64,000 nt of DNA from Vibrio sp. B1FLJ16 (lineage in GTDB: Bacteria; Pseudomonadota; Gammaproteobacteria; Enterobacterales; Vibrionaceae). The position numbers and the translations under genes are program-made. The stretch covers positions 868,001 through 932,000 of the forward strand of contig NZ_HG992750.1 in assembly GCF_905175385.1 (NCBI RefSeq), given 5' to 3'. This document shows positions 27,367 through 37,611 of this stretch, piece after piece; the first letter of the stretch is position 1, and each line of letters begins with the position of its first letter. The notes below the pieces were generated by a model, which was given only the letters and a program-made list of their open reading frames with translations, had not been told where the DNA came from and searched no databases.

Positions 27367-28563
27367 TGGAATAACGACGATACCTTTTTCAGACACATGA
27401 AAGCGTTTTGCATCTTCAACTTTGTTCACGCCAATTTTAGTATTGGGAGGAATACGGACGTGTTTGTCGACGATGCAGTTTACGAGTTCACAGCCTTCGC
27501 CAACTTCTACGCCATCGAAAATAATACTGTCTGCGACAGTTGCACTGTCATGAATACGAACATTACAAAATATGATTGAATGGTGGACGGAACCGCCCGA
27601 ATTAATCACTCCATTTGCAATTATGGAGTTAATAAAGATACCTTCATTACCTGTCGCTGATGAAACCGTTCTTGCTGGTGGGTATTGCGGCTCGTAAGTA
27701 CGAATCGACCAGTTTGACTGGTACAAATTCATCGGTGGAAGCGGTTCAAGTAAATCCATGTTTGCTTCATAGTAAGAGTCAATTGTACCTACATCTCGCC
27801 AGTAACAATCTTTGTCTACACGGCCTTTGCTACCACAGAACTTATAGGCGTACACAGACTCAGTATCGATGAGTTTAGGAATGATGTCTTTACCAAAATC
27901 GTGACTTGATGACTCTTGTTGTGCGTCTTCGTGCAGCGCAGATTTAAGAACGTCCATATCAAAAATGTAGATGCCCATTGAAGCAAGGCTTTTTGATGGG
28001 TCTTCAGGCAAAGTTGGCGGGTTTGATGGCTTTTCTACAAAGGATTTTACCAGCCCATTTTCTGCAGTACCCATTACACCAAACGCTGTAGCTTCATCTA
28101 CAGGGACATCCATACACGCAACGGTGAGTTTAGCGCCTTTCTTTTTGTGCTCTTCAAGCATTGCTGCATAGTCCATGCGATAGATATGGTCTCCAGACAA
28201 TACGACAACATACTTTGCATCATTTCGGGACAACAGCCATAAGTTGTGATAAATGGCGTCTGCGGTACCTTCGTACCATGCACCACCTTTGCGCATTTGA
28301 GGTGGGATAGTGGTGATGTATTCACCAAGTTCGGGATTAAAGATAGACCAACCGTCACGGAGGTGTTTTTGTAGTGAGTGAGACTTATATTGAGTCAGAA
28401 CCAGAATTTTACGTAAACCTGAATTAAGACAATTAGTTAGTGTGAAATCGATAATGCGATATTTACCACCAAATGGTACTGCAGGTTTAGCGCGGTGATC
28501 AGTCAATGGGCTAAGTCTTGAGCCCACACCTCCAGCTAGAATTACAGCGAGTGCGTCTTGCAT
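27349..28563 (-). CDS. glgC: Glucose-1-phosphate adenylyltransferase
   Basis: 404 residues. N-terminal nucleotidyltransferase motif AVILAGGVGSRLSPLTDHRAKPAVPFGGKYRIIDF, catalytic-loop region SGDHIYRMDYA, substrate Lys in FVEKPSNPP, and a C-terminal left-handed beta-helix (GVINSGGSVHHSIIF onward). Makes ADP-glucose for glycogen synthesis; usually allosterically activated by fructose-1,6-bisphosphate. Stand-alone here, with no other glg gene in view. The last six codons are tandemly duplicated just beyond the stop. Confidence 0.96.
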   Translation of the reverse strand: MQDALAVILAGGVGSRLSPLTDHRAKPAVPFGGKYRIIDFTLTNCLNSGLRKILVLTQYKSHSLQKHLRDGWSIFNPELGEYITTIPPQMRKGGAWYEGTADAIYHNLWLLSRNDAKYVVVLSGDHIYRMDYAAMLEEHKKKGAKLTVACMDVPVDEATAFGVMGTAENGLVKSFVEKPSNPPTLPEDPSKSLASMGIYIFDMDVLKSALHEDAQQESSSHDFGKDIIPKLIDTESVYAYKFCGSKGRVDKDCYWRDVGTIDSYYEANMDLLEPLPPMNLYQSNWSIRTYEPQYPPARTVSSATGNEGIFINSIIANGVINSGGSVHHSIIFCNVRIHDSATVADSIIFDGVEVGEGCELVNCIVDKHVRIPPNTKIGVNKVEDAKRFHVSEKGIVVIPESYEF

Positions 28564-28925
28564 AGTGTTCCCTTTCCCTTGTTAATACATGACCCAAAAC
28601 AGTGCTTAACTGGGGAGTTTTAGTGTTAAGCAAACGATGTTTAGAATGTCATGTGCTGATGTGTTTATGTTCTACTGAAAACTGTAGTACAAGAATCGAG
28701 CCATAGAATAATTTTTTAAAAATCAAAGGGATTTATTTAAACTTGGCTTATTAACGCACTGCATTAGGGAAGGGGTATTATAGTGCGCACCAAATTGATG
28801 CAGCACTGGAGACGGTATGGTATGGATAAGATTTACAATGTAAAGTGATGAATAAACAACAAGATAAAGAGAGCGTGCTGCTCTCTTTATTTCAAGCCTG
28901 CGTTACTTAGCAGCTAAAGTCTTTG
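28564..28925. other. Intergenic region glgC-fhs
   Basis: 362 bases. Apart from the terminator hairpin at 28864-28890 and presumed glgC promoter sequence, I see nothing coding or repeated here. Confidence 0.6.
28864..28890 (-). terminator. Probable terminator of fhs
   Basis: Perfect 10-base stem ATAAAGAGAG / CTCTCTTTAT, 35 bases beyond the fhs stop; the T-run is weak. Confidence 0.65.
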
Positions 28926-30674
28926 TTAAGAAAGTCCGACAATGTTGCCTTCATCGTCCAAGTCAAGATTCATAAAAGCAGGCTTGTCAGGTAAGCCCGG
29001 CATCGTCATCACGCTGCCGGATAGCGCATAAACGAACCCCGCACCAGCACATAAGCGCAGTTCACGAATAGGCACTGAAAATCCGCCAGGGGCACCTTTA
29101 ATTGCAGAGTCTGTAGTGATAGAGAGGGGCGTTTTAGCAACACATACTGCCAGGTTATCAAAACCTAGTTCTTCGAATCGTTTCAGTTGTGATCTGGCTA
29201 AATCACTTAGTTCCACATTCGATGCTCCGTAACCCGCTTCACATACAGACATTAACTTTTCTTTAAGTGTTTGTTCTTGCGTATAAAGGGGGGTGAAAGT
29301 TGTTGGAGTGCGACAAGTATCAACTACACATTGTGCGAGTTCTTGCGCGCCATCTCCACCTTTGGCGAAAGCATTACTCACGGAAACTTTAACATCAGGG
29401 TGATAGGTGTGAATTAAGTCTTTTAGTGCTAACAGCTCAAGCTCACAGTCTTGTGGGAACTGGTTGATAGCAACAACGGCAGGGATACCATATTTATGAA
29501 CATTGTTAATATGCCAATTCAGATTTTCAAAACCGGCTTTTAAAGCAGATTCATCGGCGTTAAAGATAGAGTCCGGTATTTCTGCTCCCGGACGCAAATC
29601 ATAAAGCCCTGAGTTTGCTTTTAGACCACGAAGCGTTGCGACAATTACCACACAGTCGGGGGATCGGTTTGCAGCAGCAGCTTTTATGTTACACGCTTTC
29701 TCGAAACCCATATCCGATCCAAAACCCGCTTCAGTTACGGTGTAACTAGATAGTTTTAATGCAATCTCATCAGCGATGATGGAAGAGTTTCCATGAGCAA
29801 TGTTGGCAAAAGGACCAGCGTGAATAAGCGTCGGTACACCTTCTAGAGTCTGCATCAGTGTTGGTGCAATCGTCTCCTTTAGGGTAACCGCCATCGCACC
29901 TGCAACTTGCAGGTCTTCCGTCGTAATGGGTTGCTCATTAAGATCATAGGCAACGACAATACGCCCGATTCGCTTTCGTAAATCTTTTAGATCTTTGGCC
30001 AGAGCGATAATAGCCATCAGTTCAGATGCGGCAGAGATATCGAAACCTTCATCTCTCTGATTACCATTGATGCTTTTACCGGGTTCATTTAAACCAATTT
30101 TAACCATTCTCAAAGCACGGTCGTTATGATCCATCACGCGTTTCCAGGTAATGCTGCTCGCATTGATTTTTAGTGCTTTCAATCCCGTGCGCGCTTCAAA
30201 TGCGTCATAACCTTCACGATGCTCATGATAAAGGCGTGCATCAAGTGCTGCTGAAGCGAGGTTATGAGCTGCAGTAACCGCGTGAATATCACCGGTTAAG
30301 TGAAGGTTAAGTTCGTCCATTGGTGCAACTTGAGAGTAACCACCACCGGCTGCACCGCCCTTAATACCGAAAACCGGTCCCATTGATGGTTGTCTGATAC
30401 AAGCCATGACTGATTGATCCAGTTTTGAGAGTCCTTGAGCAAGGCCAATGGTTGTTACGGTTTTACCTTCACCAAGCGGGGTAGGTGTGATGGCCGTGAC
30501 TAATACCAGTTTTCCGTCTTTGTTTTCTTTCAGTCGATTAAGAGAGCTCGGGTACACTTTGGCTTTATGTTTACCGTGAGTCTCATATTCATGCGGTTTT
30601 AGACCAGCGTTGCTTGCAATAGCCTCAATGGAGGAAAGTGGGGTGTTTCGGCAAATTTCAATATCAGACTGCAT
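28926..30674 (-). CDS. fhs: Formate--tetrahydrofolate ligase
   Basis: 582 residues. P-loop-like ATP site [18 protein letters not shown] (residues ~65-82), then [25 protein letters not shown] and the [18 protein letters not shown] stretch that identify the family. Makes 10-formyl-THF from formate, ATP and THF in the cytoplasm. The ATG at 30674 is chosen over a TTG 12 bases upstream because GGGAG lies 5 bases before it. Single gene. A formate channel (FocA type) occurs further on at 42.3-43.7 kb, so formate handling recurs in the window. Confidence 0.96.
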   Translation of the reverse strand: MQSDIEICRNTPLSSIEAIASNAGLKPHEYETHGKHKAKVYPSSLNRLKENKDGKLVLVTAITPTPLGEGKTVTTIGLAQGLSKLDQSVMACIRQPSMGPVFGIKGGAAGGGYSQVAPMDELNLHLTGDIHAVTAAHNLASAALDARLYHEHREGYDAFEARTGLKALKINASSITWKRVMDHNDRALRMVKIGLNEPGKSINGNQRDEGFDISAASELMAIIALAKDLKDLRKRIGRIVVAYDLNEQPITTEDLQVAGAMAVTLKETIAPTLMQTLEGVPTLIHAGPFANIAHGNSSIIADEIALKLSSYTVTEAGFGSDMGFEKACNIKAAAANRSPDCVVIVATLRGLKANSGLYDLRPGAEIPDSIFNADESALKAGFENLNWHINNVHKYGIPAVVAINQFPQDCELELLALKDLIHTYHPDVKVSVSNAFAKGGDGAQELAQCVVDTCRTPTTFTPLYTQEQTLKEKLMSVCEAGYGASNVELSDLARSQLKRFEELGFDNLAVCVAKTPLSITTDSAIKGAPGGFSVPIRELRLCAGAGFVYALSGSVMTMPGLPDKPAFMNLDLDDEGNIVGLS

Positions 30675-30854
30675 GGGTACTCCCAAAAGTGACTAACACG
30701 TGGTGTTCACATAAACCTATGTGAAGCGCTACTAACTGTTGCGTAAACGTTTGCGCAAGGATAATACGGGGAAGAAAATATCTGTAAAGAACTTAATTCG
30801 ATTTAGCGGGTATGATAATAGCAAAAACAACCATGTACTGTGCTAGATCAAAAC

Positions 30855-30877
30855 AAAAAGGCCACCAAACGGTGACC
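30855..30877 (-). terminator. Terminator of gsk
   Basis: Stem GGCCACC AAAC GGTGACC with one wobble pair; T-run on the minus strand. Confidence 0.85.
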
Positions 30878-30908
30878 CACTTATATTTTCGATTATAACG
30901 CTCAGTCT

Positions 30909-32213
30909 TTATCGATCCCAGTAGGTCTCTTCTAAGCTATCTTCCCGCTCAGGCAGCGCACGAGACAGACGAGGGGAGTGCTGGGTTAATACTTCATAGC
31001 TCACTCGGTTGGCGTACTTACAAATTTGTGAGAGAGAAGAGTAAGTTAAGCAACGGACTTCATGCTTTTCAGAGTTTGGTACTTCTTTCTGGTGGAAAGA
31101 GTTAGCGGCCATATCGTGCAACAGTGCAGACAGGGCTGCATCACCTGCGCCGTTAGTATTCTTAATTTTCAACGGCCCGCCTAAGTACGGACCTATATGG
31201 GAGTATACTTTTACTGCGTTTTCGCAATCTGTTTTACGCATCGCTCGGCTAAATTCAAACTTATTGAACTCATCAATTGAGCCTTCAAGCGTGTCGTGAG
31301 TTGTTTCACGTTTTACTTTTTCATCTGTGTAAGCAGCCATATACAGACCGTTTGGACCTGCTGTACATAACACAAGATCGACCCAATCCAGTGCTTTATC
31401 TGCGGCAGCAAGCGGATCAGAAAGTCCCGTAAGTGCAGCGCCTTCTTCTTCATTCATGGCTACGACAGACACGTTTTCGCGAATGTATTCCTGCCACCAC
31501 TCAGCATTACCCTCAATCACGTATTTAGTACCCAGAGTAAGCACAACTGGTACTTCGTGTTTCTTAGCAAACTCAATCGCTCTTTGTACCGCTTGCGGCA
31601 TCGGATCTTCTTCTTTGCCTCGCATCAAATAAGAAGACACGACCAATGCCGATGCCTTACTGAATACTTCTTCAGGGATACTTTCTGGCGAAAGTTGGTT
31701 CATGTGACCTTCGTTTATCGCGAAAGTACGTTCACCATCCTGAGTTATAAGGGTATAACAGCGGCCGATAGGGCCATCTACCGTTTGCAAGTGGTTCAGG
31801 TTCATTCGGGAAGAAGTGCGGCAAAGGTAGCGATAAGCAAATGACCCGACTTGGATGTTCTTTGACATAACGCCAAGCAGTACGGATTTGCTGTCTGCAA
31901 GCACAGAATAGTTGTGAAGCGTATTACCGATAGTATCGCCGGGATATTGATGAGTAATCAGTCCTTGCTCGACAAGTTCTTCATACAGGGCGTCAGCTTT
32001 GCTCTCTTCAAGAACGAGAGAGTGTCCTTTACTTAAGTTGTGCTTTTCTAAAAACGCATCATCTACACGGGCTTCGATATCTACGATAGTTTGACCTACA
32101 CCGACAATCGTCGGGCGATATAGCTTCGGTGTCTGTCGTATTTGGTTAACTAATGGATCTCGAGCGTGCGTTGGGAAGTAGTGTTTAGATTTTCGCTGAC
32201 CAGGAAACTTCAT
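30909..32213 (-). CDS. gsk: Inosine/guanosine kinase
   Basis: 434 residues, the same length as E. coli Gsk. PfkB family: N-terminal KFPGQRKSKHYFPTHARDP (Gsk-specific), VGVGQTIVDIEA, and the C-terminal catalytic NGAGDAALSALLHD. Salvages inosine and guanosine to IMP and GMP. The start at 32213 is chosen because the ~56 residues added by an upstream in-frame start have no family resemblance and run into the preceding terminator. Confidence 0.95.
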   Translation of the reverse strand: MKFPGQRKSKHYFPTHARDPLVNQIRQTPKLYRPTIVGVGQTIVDIEARVDDAFLEKHNLSKGHSLVLEESKADALYEELVEQGLITHQYPGDTIGNTLHNYSVLADSKSVLLGVMSKNIQVGSFAYRYLCRTSSRMNLNHLQTVDGPIGRCYTLITQDGERTFAINEGHMNQLSPESIPEEVFSKASALVVSSYLMRGKEEDPMPQAVQRAIEFAKKHEVPVVLTLGTKYVIEGNAEWWQEYIRENVSVVAMNEEEGAALTGLSDPLAAADKALDWVDLVLCTAGPNGLYMAAYTDEKVKRETTHDTLEGSIDEFNKFEFSRAMRKTDCENAVKVYSHIGPYLGGPLKIKNTNGAGDAALSALLHDMAANSFHQKEVPNSEKHEVRCLTYSSLSQICKYANRVSYEVLTQHSPRLSRALPEREDSLEETYWDR

Positions 32214-32290
32214 GCTTGTTCTTGAGTGAGAAAAAAGAAGCGGGATTGTATCACAAAAATATGAAATGGAATTATATGTTGCAAATAAAA

Positions 32291-32315
32291 TTGCCCACCA
32301 GTGCACGTGATGGGC
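32291..32315 (-). terminator. Probable terminator of the creA-like gene
   Basis: Stem GCCCACCA / TGATGGGC (one mismatch) followed on the minus strand by AATTTTATTT. Confidence 0.7.
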
Positions 32316-32332
32316 TGAACGATACTGCAGAA

Positions 32333-32806
32333 TTAGTTGGCTTTCGCTTCCGTTGGTGCAACGTAAGCTTTGGTTCCCCACAGCGGTACTGTTGACAAAC
32401 TGTGCTTATGGCTGCCTGAACTCTCTTTAGTTGAGTAGGAGAGATACATTAATGTTTGATTGTCCTGATCAAAGATACGACGGATTTTCATAGACTTGAA
32501 AAAGATACTTTTAGATTTCTTAAAAACCACCTCGCCTGATTTACTCTTGTCGACATTAGCGAGCATCTCTTGTGTGATTTCTCCGGTTTGACGACAAGAT
32601 ATTGAGCTGTCGCTCGGGTCGGCGAAGCTCAGGTCGGCTTCGACACTGGCAATGTGGCAAGTCACGCCTGGGACTTCTGGATCGACGAGCATATTGAGCT
32701 TAATATCTTTCAAAGTGAACATACCCAGCGAAACATCGCCAACTTCATCGGCACCACACCCAGCCAGTAGGGTTACTAAACTTAGAGCGAGTAAGCTTTT
32801 TTTCAT
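32333..32806 (-). CDS. creA: CreA family lipoprotein
   Basis: 157 residues. Lipobox LLAGC (Cys17), then the CreA pattern: DPEVPGVTCHIASVEA, SSISCRQTG, GEVVFKKSKSIFFKSM and LMYLSYSTK. E. coli CreA has a cleavable signal peptide rather than a lipobox, so here the protein should be membrane-tethered in the periplasm. No biochemical function is established for the family. No creBCD genes are nearby. Confidence 0.85.
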   Translation of the reverse strand: MKKSLLALSLVTLLAGCGADEVGDVSLGMFTLKDIKLNMLVDPEVPGVTCHIASVEADLSFADPSDSSISCRQTGEITQEMLANVDKSKSGEVVFKKSKSIFFKSMKIRRIFDQDNQTLMYLSYSTKESSGSHKHSLSTVPLWGTKAYVAPTEAKAN

Positions 32807-33059
32807 TATTCCGTCCTTAACTACAAAAGATTATTGATTCAATCTAGCAGACGTTTGCATGTAAAACAAAATTAGGCATTACCTCAGGGCTTTAGCTAGG
32901 TTTGTCATAGGCTTCGTGCTAAGGTACGACCTCAAAGTCAAAGGTTGCTTAATCTTCTTGTGAAGACGTTGATACAGAAAAGGTTGTTTGTAACATGCGA
33001 GCTCGCTTTTGTTTTTGACTTGCTACCTCGTTGTAGCCTGAAATAGTTAAGGTACTTAA

Positions 33060-33569
33060 ATGAATGAACAACAGTTAGCCAGTATAGAGCGTAAAAATTC
33101 GTGGCTGCATGAATTAGTCGACGTCGAATTTCCTACTCCTGAGAGCTTAAAAGGGCGAGACATCTATTTTCAAGCGTTAAAACAGGCTGATTATCAGATA
33201 GTTGATAAAGGCTCTCTTTTATCGGGTGAGTCTGCGTTCAAAGCAGAAGATATATTTCTCGTTGATTTCCACCGACTCACTATCATGTTTTCTATTCTTC
33301 AGTCGCAACGCTGGGTTAACCAACATGATCAGCAGATGATTGTGGAATATCTCACTCAAATCATACTCACGCCGGACTTTGAACTTTACGTTGGTTTTAT
33401 TGAGGGTAGTCCAGCTGGTGCGGCCATAGTCAGTCAGTTTGAAGGGAGCACTCTGGTTTCCGATATTGCAGTCTCCGGAACATCAGACAAAAGTCAGTTT
33501 ATCGGTTCTCTTTTAAAGAAACTAGATAACAGCAATAAACTGTCCGAAACCATCATCTGCGAATGCTAA
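33060..33569 (+). CDS. Hypothetical protein, possible degenerate GNAT fold
   Basis: 169 residues, not confidently recognised. The stretch FELYVGFIEGSPAGAAIVSQFEGSTLVSDIAV looks like strands 3-5 of a GNAT acetyltransferase, preceded by helical sequence. The usual acetyl-CoA loop (Q/RxxGxG/A) is not visible and the protein ends soon afterwards, so it may be catalytically inactive or something else. Ribosome site TAAGG; single gene with a terminator. Ends in Cys-Glu-Cys. Confidence 0.75.
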   Translation: MNEQQLASIERKNSWLHELVDVEFPTPESLKGRDIYFQALKQADYQIVDKGSLLSGESAFKAEDIFLVDFHRLTIMFSILQSQRWVNQHDQQMIVEYLTQIILTPDFELYVGFIEGSPAGAAIVSQFEGSTLVSDIAVSGTSDKSQFIGSLLKKLDNSNKLSETIICEC

Positions 33570-33574
33570 CTTAA

Positions 33575-33608
33575 ACTTGTCTCACTTTTGTGTGAGGCAA
33601 GCTTCTTT
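33575..33608 (+). terminator. Terminator after the GNAT-like gene
   Basis: CTTGTCTCAC TTTT GTGAGGCAAG (one G-T pair) followed by a T-rich stretch. Confidence 0.7.
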
Positions 33609-33847
33609 TATCCTTTCCGGCATTCCCATGCCAATTTCTCCGCGTTTTGATAGCAACTTTTATTTCACTGTTAGAATGATGAAAACTAAGTAATTACATT
33701 GTTATTCAGTATGAAATCCGTGACCTTGATATAGAAACAGACAATTGTTCGATAAGATTTGTCTGAAATGCCGAACCCATCGTTTAAATAAGCCTAAACT
33801 CAAATATTATTGTCTCTCACAACAAAATAGGCGTTTAAGGGTAAGCT

Positions 33848-34516
33848 ATGGCAATAAACAATATAAAATGCGTAATTTTTGATTGTGATGGAACACTTGT
33901 CGATAGTGAACGCCTGTGTTGTCAGGCCTTAGTTAACGTATTTAATCAGCATGGTGCACAGCTAACAATGAAAGAGTGCGTGTCGCACTTCAAAGGCGGC
34001 AAGCTTGCAGACATTCTGATTGATACACAAAAATTAAAGAAACTTAACGTTCCTATCGATGTGTTAGAGCCCGAGTACAGACAAGAAGTTCAAAAGCTAT
34101 TTGTTCGTCATTTGCAACCTATGGATGGCACGAAACGGCTGCTTAAATTTTTTGACTCACACAATATTGAGTATTGCGTCGTATCGAACGGACCAAAAGA
34201 TAAAATTGAATATGTGTTGGAGCTAACGGGTTTATTGGACTTTTTTACCGGTAAGATATTTTCAGCTTTTGATGCGAATAGTTGGAAACCCGAGCCTGAT
34301 TTGATTATGTATTGTGCAATGAATATGGGGTTCTTACCCAGCGAATGTCTTTATATCGACGATACGCCAAAGGGAGTAGAAGCAGGTTTGAATGCTGGTA
34401 TCAAAACGGTGCAGTTATTTAATGGTGAAGAGATCAATCGTGTTGATGATGAGCGTGTTATCCGAATCCATCATTTAGATGAATTAAAAGAGCAGCTGTT
34501 AGGCTGCTCTATTTAA
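33848..34516 (+). CDS. HAD-superfamily phosphatase (YieH-like)
   Basis: 222 residues. HAD motif I FDCDGTLVDSE, motif II VVSNGP (Ser), motif III Lys in SWKPEPD, and motif IV YIDDTPKGVEAG. The cap is the helical C1 type. Closest in pattern to E. coli YieH, reported to act on 6-phosphogluconate and related sugar phosphates; the exact substrate here is unproven. Single gene; the ribosome site is weak (AAGGGTAAGC). Confidence 0.88.
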   Translation: MAINNIKCVIFDCDGTLVDSERLCCQALVNVFNQHGAQLTMKECVSHFKGGKLADILIDTQKLKKLNVPIDVLEPEYRQEVQKLFVRHLQPMDGTKRLLKFFDSHNIEYCVVSNGPKDKIEYVLELTGLLDFFTGKIFSAFDANSWKPEPDLIMYCAMNMGFLPSECLYIDDTPKGVEAGLNAGIKTVQLFNGEEINRVDDERVIRIHHLDELKEQLLGCSI

Positions 34517-34521
34517 GTTAC

Positions 34522-34737
34522 CTAGTGACAAACTCTACTCAGGCTATGTACATGCTTTAGTTTAGATTGCAAATAAGGCGTTTGGTGTAAACATTGGATT
34601 GAAGAGAAGTTTTTAGTGTGAAATCCACAAGCCGCGCAAGTGAATTTCTCGCCATCTGAAGAGATCAGATACTCATCACATTGGCATAGAGGGCATTGTA
34701 GGTTTTCATTGTCTTTTGTATCTTTGTAATTATTCAT
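34522..34737 (-). CDS. Small zinc-ribbon protein
   Basis: 71 residues. Two CxxC pairs (CPLC and CAAC) 17 residues apart form a plausible zinc ribbon near the N-terminus; the C-terminal half is basic and His-rich. No known family assigned. Convergent with the HAD gene, stops 5 bases apart. The start has a modest ribosome site (TGGAAA). Its Cys pairs argue for a real gene despite the size. Confidence 0.65.
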   Translation of the reverse strand: MNNYKDTKDNENLQCPLCQCDEYLISSDGEKFTCAACGFHTKNFSSIQCLHQTPYLQSKLKHVHSLSRVCH

Positions 34738-34896
34738 ATTTTTATTTCCAGCAGCAAATTGGAATCTTCACGTTCAAGCATAGCGGAACACTAAGTTGTT
34801 GAACATTATTTCATCATATACAAAGCTAACTTTCGATTGACTTCAAAAAAAATGTATTAGTTCAACCAGTTGCATCTAGCAGAGTTAGGGACAAAC

Positions 34897-34929
34897 AAAA
34901 AAGAATGGGCTCCTTTTTAGGAACCCATT
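34897..34929 (-). terminator. Terminator of the MCP gene
   Basis: AATGGGCTCCT / AGGAACCCATT stem with a T loop; six T follow on the minus strand. Confidence 0.88.
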
Positions 34930-34949
34930 TTAATCAATATTTAGAATAA

Positions 34950-36380
34950 TTATTTAGTATGATATCTAACTAATACTTCACCAAGATTTATGGATGCTTT
35001 AGTTAAGTTAGCCACGCCGATTGTCGATTGTTCAGCAACTTCTTTAAGCATACTAGACTGAGTACGTATATCTGTTAGCTCTGAAGCAATATCATTGGCA
35101 ACAGCGCTTTGTTCTTCCGCAGAAGTAGATATTTGAATACTCATGTCCATTTGCGAACGTGCTGATTCAGCGATCGAAGAAATATCGTCACCGATATCGC
35201 CAATTAACTGAGTACTGGTTTGCGCCTGTTTTACTGTACGGGCAGTAATAGAAGCAATGTTTTGGCTTTCATTTTGCAACTTCTCAATCATGGCTTGGAT
35301 CTCAACCGTTGCTTGTTGCGTACGGCTTGCCAAAGTGCGCACCTCATCAGCAACAACTGCAAAACCACGGCCTTGCTCTCCGGCACGAGCTGCTTCAATC
35401 GCAGCGTTCAGAGCAAGCAGATTAGTCTGTTCAGAAATCGCGTTGATGGTGGTTATTACTTCATTTATTTGCGTTGTATTGTCATTTAAATGAGTCACTG
35501 AGGCGGAAGCTTGTTCGATGTAACTAGATAGTGTTTCAATTTCGCCAATAACATTTTGTACGCGGCTACGGCTTAGCTCAATTTTTTGCGCATCTTGGTC
35601 AGACTGTGTCGCAGCTAGTTGAGAAATACTGGATACTTCATTTGCAGACGCCGTCATCTCCTCCATTGCAGTCGCAACGGAATCAAGAGTTTGATATTGA
35701 TGTGATACCTGAGTCTCACTCAGCTTCATGTCGCTTTCAAATGCAGAAGAGGTTTCGCTTAATGTGTTCGCGCTTTCTTTGACGCTGTTAACGAGCTCCG
35801 TTAACGTGTCCATTGATTTATCTAGCGCACACCCAATTGTGCCAAATTCATCTCGTCCTGGATGAAAGCCAAGACGTGAGGTTAAATCACCGTCACCAAT
35901 TTTCTGAGTCGTTGTGTAGAGAACCCATAAAGCACCACCAATGAAGGTTGCTACCCAGTAACAAAACAGTGCGAACGGAAGTACCCAAACAAAACTGAGA
36001 AGAAATGAGGTAAGTGCGTTTGACTTGGCTTCCTGATACTCACTAGTTACGTTATCTGATAACTTAACTGTTTCACCATTATTAGTTTTAGCGTAAACGG
36101 TGACAGTTCCGTTTTGGAATGTATGAGCTTGCAGGCTGTTTGTTTTAGTGATGCCACCGATCTTATCAATGTCTTGTGGTTTTGCTTCTATGATCCCGGA
36201 GAGTTTCGCTTGTGTAGCAACGATTGATTGTTGTTCAAACTGGTCTATCTCGGTGTAGTAACGGCTTCCCGCGATAGAAGTGAGGGCAATTATAAATAGT
36301 AGGAAAATAACCCAGATTTTGTCATTGATAGACATCTTAATAAAGAGTCGGTCTATCGTCCTAAACTCAACTTCTTTCAT
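34950..36380 (-). CDS. Methyl-accepting chemotaxis protein
   Basis: 476 residues. TM1 ~20-40 ([19 protein letters not shown] type), a short ~90-residue periplasmic segment, TM2 ~128-155 ([21 protein letters not shown]), HAMP linker, then the signalling domain with the conserved hairpin tip [32 protein letters not shown]. The periplasmic domain is small and of no recognised ligand family, so the ligand is unknown. Single gene with its own terminator, which is usual for dispersed Vibrio chemoreceptors. Confidence 0.95.
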   Translation of the reverse strand: MKEVEFRTIDRLFIKMSINDKIWVIFLLFIIALTSIAGSRYYTEIDQFEQQSIVATQAKLSGIIEAKPQDIDKIGGITKTNSLQAHTFQNGTVTVYAKTNNGETVKLSDNVTSEYQEAKSNALTSFLLSFVWVLPFALFCYWVATFIGGALWVLYTTTQKIGDGDLTSRLGFHPGRDEFGTIGCALDKSMDTLTELVNSVKESANTLSETSSAFESDMKLSETQVSHQYQTLDSVATAMEEMTASANEVSSISQLAATQSDQDAQKIELSRSRVQNVIGEIETLSSYIEQASASVTHLNDNTTQINEVITTINAISEQTNLLALNAAIEAARAGEQGRGFAVVADEVRTLASRTQQATVEIQAMIEKLQNESQNIASITARTVKQAQTSTQLIGDIGDDISSIAESARSQMDMSIQISTSAEEQSAVANDIASELTDIRTQSSMLKEVAEQSTIGVANLTKASINLGEVLVRYHTK

Positions 36381-36577
36381 TTATTACTCCATTTGAGATG
36401 TAATGTGGCTTACATTGTTATCGTCAAATGTAACGAAAACATGAGAGATTAGTCATTAAAAATGTAATTCAAAACAATTGCATTGTTCAAAACGAGATCT
36501 AAATCACCATATTGAGGGATTGGATTGCTTTTAATATCTAAACAAAACTCAGTTTTAACATTTGTTTAGGGGAGGAT

Positions 36578-36661
36578 ATGCCAGCCTTATGTACTGTTAA
36601 GCTGGTGTGGCAAATAGCTTTTGTTTCTTGTTGTAATAAACTTGTCATAGACAGGAGATAA
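36578..36661 (+). CDS. Candidate micro-ORF (27 aa) with strong ribosome site
   Basis: ATG preceded by GGGGAGGA at good spacing; encodes 27 residues including three Cys and a hydrophobic centre (LVWQIAFVSCC), ending IDRR. No homologue recognised. Listed because of the ribosome site and its place just before another small ORF. It may be a leader peptide or chance. Confidence 0.35.
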   Translation: MPALCTVKLVWQIAFVSCCNKLVIDRR

Positions 36662-36744
36662 AACGAAGTCGCTGATACAAAATGGATAATGTACAGCTAA
36701 AAGGAAGGAGCAAATTGCTTCACGGTTAATTAAAGGAGAACTTA

Positions 36745-36849
36745 ATGAACGATCAATATCATAACGAAGAGAGCCTTGAGGTGTTAGACGCGCTTGAAAT
36801 TGGCATGAACTTATCGGATTACATGGAATTCGAGAATGAGTCAGAGTGA
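36745..36849 (+). CDS. Small acidic protein (34 aa)
   Basis: ATG preceded by AAAGGAGAA with 4-base spacing, an excellent ribosome site. The 34 residues are strongly acidic (about 12 Asp/Glu, one basic-type residue: His), predicted helical (SLEVLDALEIGMNLSDYMEF), ending ENESE. It is too short for routine gene finders. No family recognised. It lies 82 bases upstream of acpH on the same strand. Confidence 0.6.
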   Translation: MNDQYHNEESLEVLDALEIGMNLSDYMEFENESE

Positions 36850-36931
36850 CGGACGTTTTTTCTATACATGGTGAGCCAAGCATTACACTCAAATAAAGTT
36901 AAACAAGTTATAAAACCGATTACGGCATCTA

Positions 36932-37528
36932 ATGAACTTTCTTGCCCATTTACATATCGCGGATCACTGTAGTAGTCATTTGCTGGGAAACCTACTCGGG
37001 GATTTTGTGAAAGGTGATCCCAGTAAACAGTATTCGGCCCACATATCTAATGGTATTAAACTCCACCGTTTTGTCGACACTATCACCGATCAACATCCTA
37101 TTGTTGAAGAGTGTAAACCTCTCTTCACTGGTGTCTCGCGTAGGTTTGCCCCGATCGCTCTAGATATGTTTTGGGATCATTGCCTGGCTAAGCACTGGCT
37201 GTCTTTTCACGATCAACCACTCAATCGTTTTGTTAATGATGCTTACCAAATAGTCGACAGAGAAGTAAACGATGAAATGCCGCCCCGATTTTTATTGCTG
37301 CACAGTAGGATGTGGACGGGCGGTTGGTTCCAATCTTATCAGGAGCTGGACAATATTGAATTTGCGCTGCACAGGATGTCGAAAAGAAGCCCTAGAATGG
37401 CTAACCTTGCGACGACATTTACAGTACTAGAGAACGAGTATTCAACATTAGAAGCCCATTTCCCATCGTTATATACAGATGTACTGGCTAAAGCGGTTAG
37501 GCAGCATAAACAATTGGTCAAGGCGTAG
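36932..37528 (+). CDS. acpH: Acyl carrier protein phosphodiesterase
   Basis: 198 residues, DUF479/AcpH family. Starts MNFLAHLHIAD and keeps LLGNLLGDFVKGDP, HRFVDTITDQHP and RFAPIALDMFWDHCLA, with the His/Asp residues expected for the metal-dependent HD-like site. Hydrolyses the 4'-phosphopantetheine group from holo-ACP. The ribosome site is poor. Followed by rhlE after 83 bases on the same strand. Confidence 0.92.
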   Translation: MNFLAHLHIADHCSSHLLGNLLGDFVKGDPSKQYSAHISNGIKLHRFVDTITDQHPIVEECKPLFTGVSRRFAPIALDMFWDHCLAKHWLSFHDQPLNRFVNDAYQIVDREVNDEMPPRFLLLHSRMWTGGWFQSYQELDNIEFALHRMSKRSPRMANLATTFTVLENEYSTLEAHFPSLYTDVLAKAVRQHKQLVKA

Positions 37529-37611
37529 CCCCTGATAATGTCAATGTCTAAAGGTAGTATGGTCAAAGGGGCTCTGGTAAACTCTGCGCTCCGAAAATTA
37601 TGAGGTTTATC

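Noticed and set aside
32214..32381. 56-residue N-terminal extension of inosine/guanosine kinase
   Set aside because: It runs through the terminator of the upstream gene, and the shorter product has exactly the family length.
36587..36892. 101-codon minus-strand ORF in the MCP-acpH gap
   Set aside because: No ribosome site or recognisable domain; it lies antisense to the better-supported micro-ORFs.
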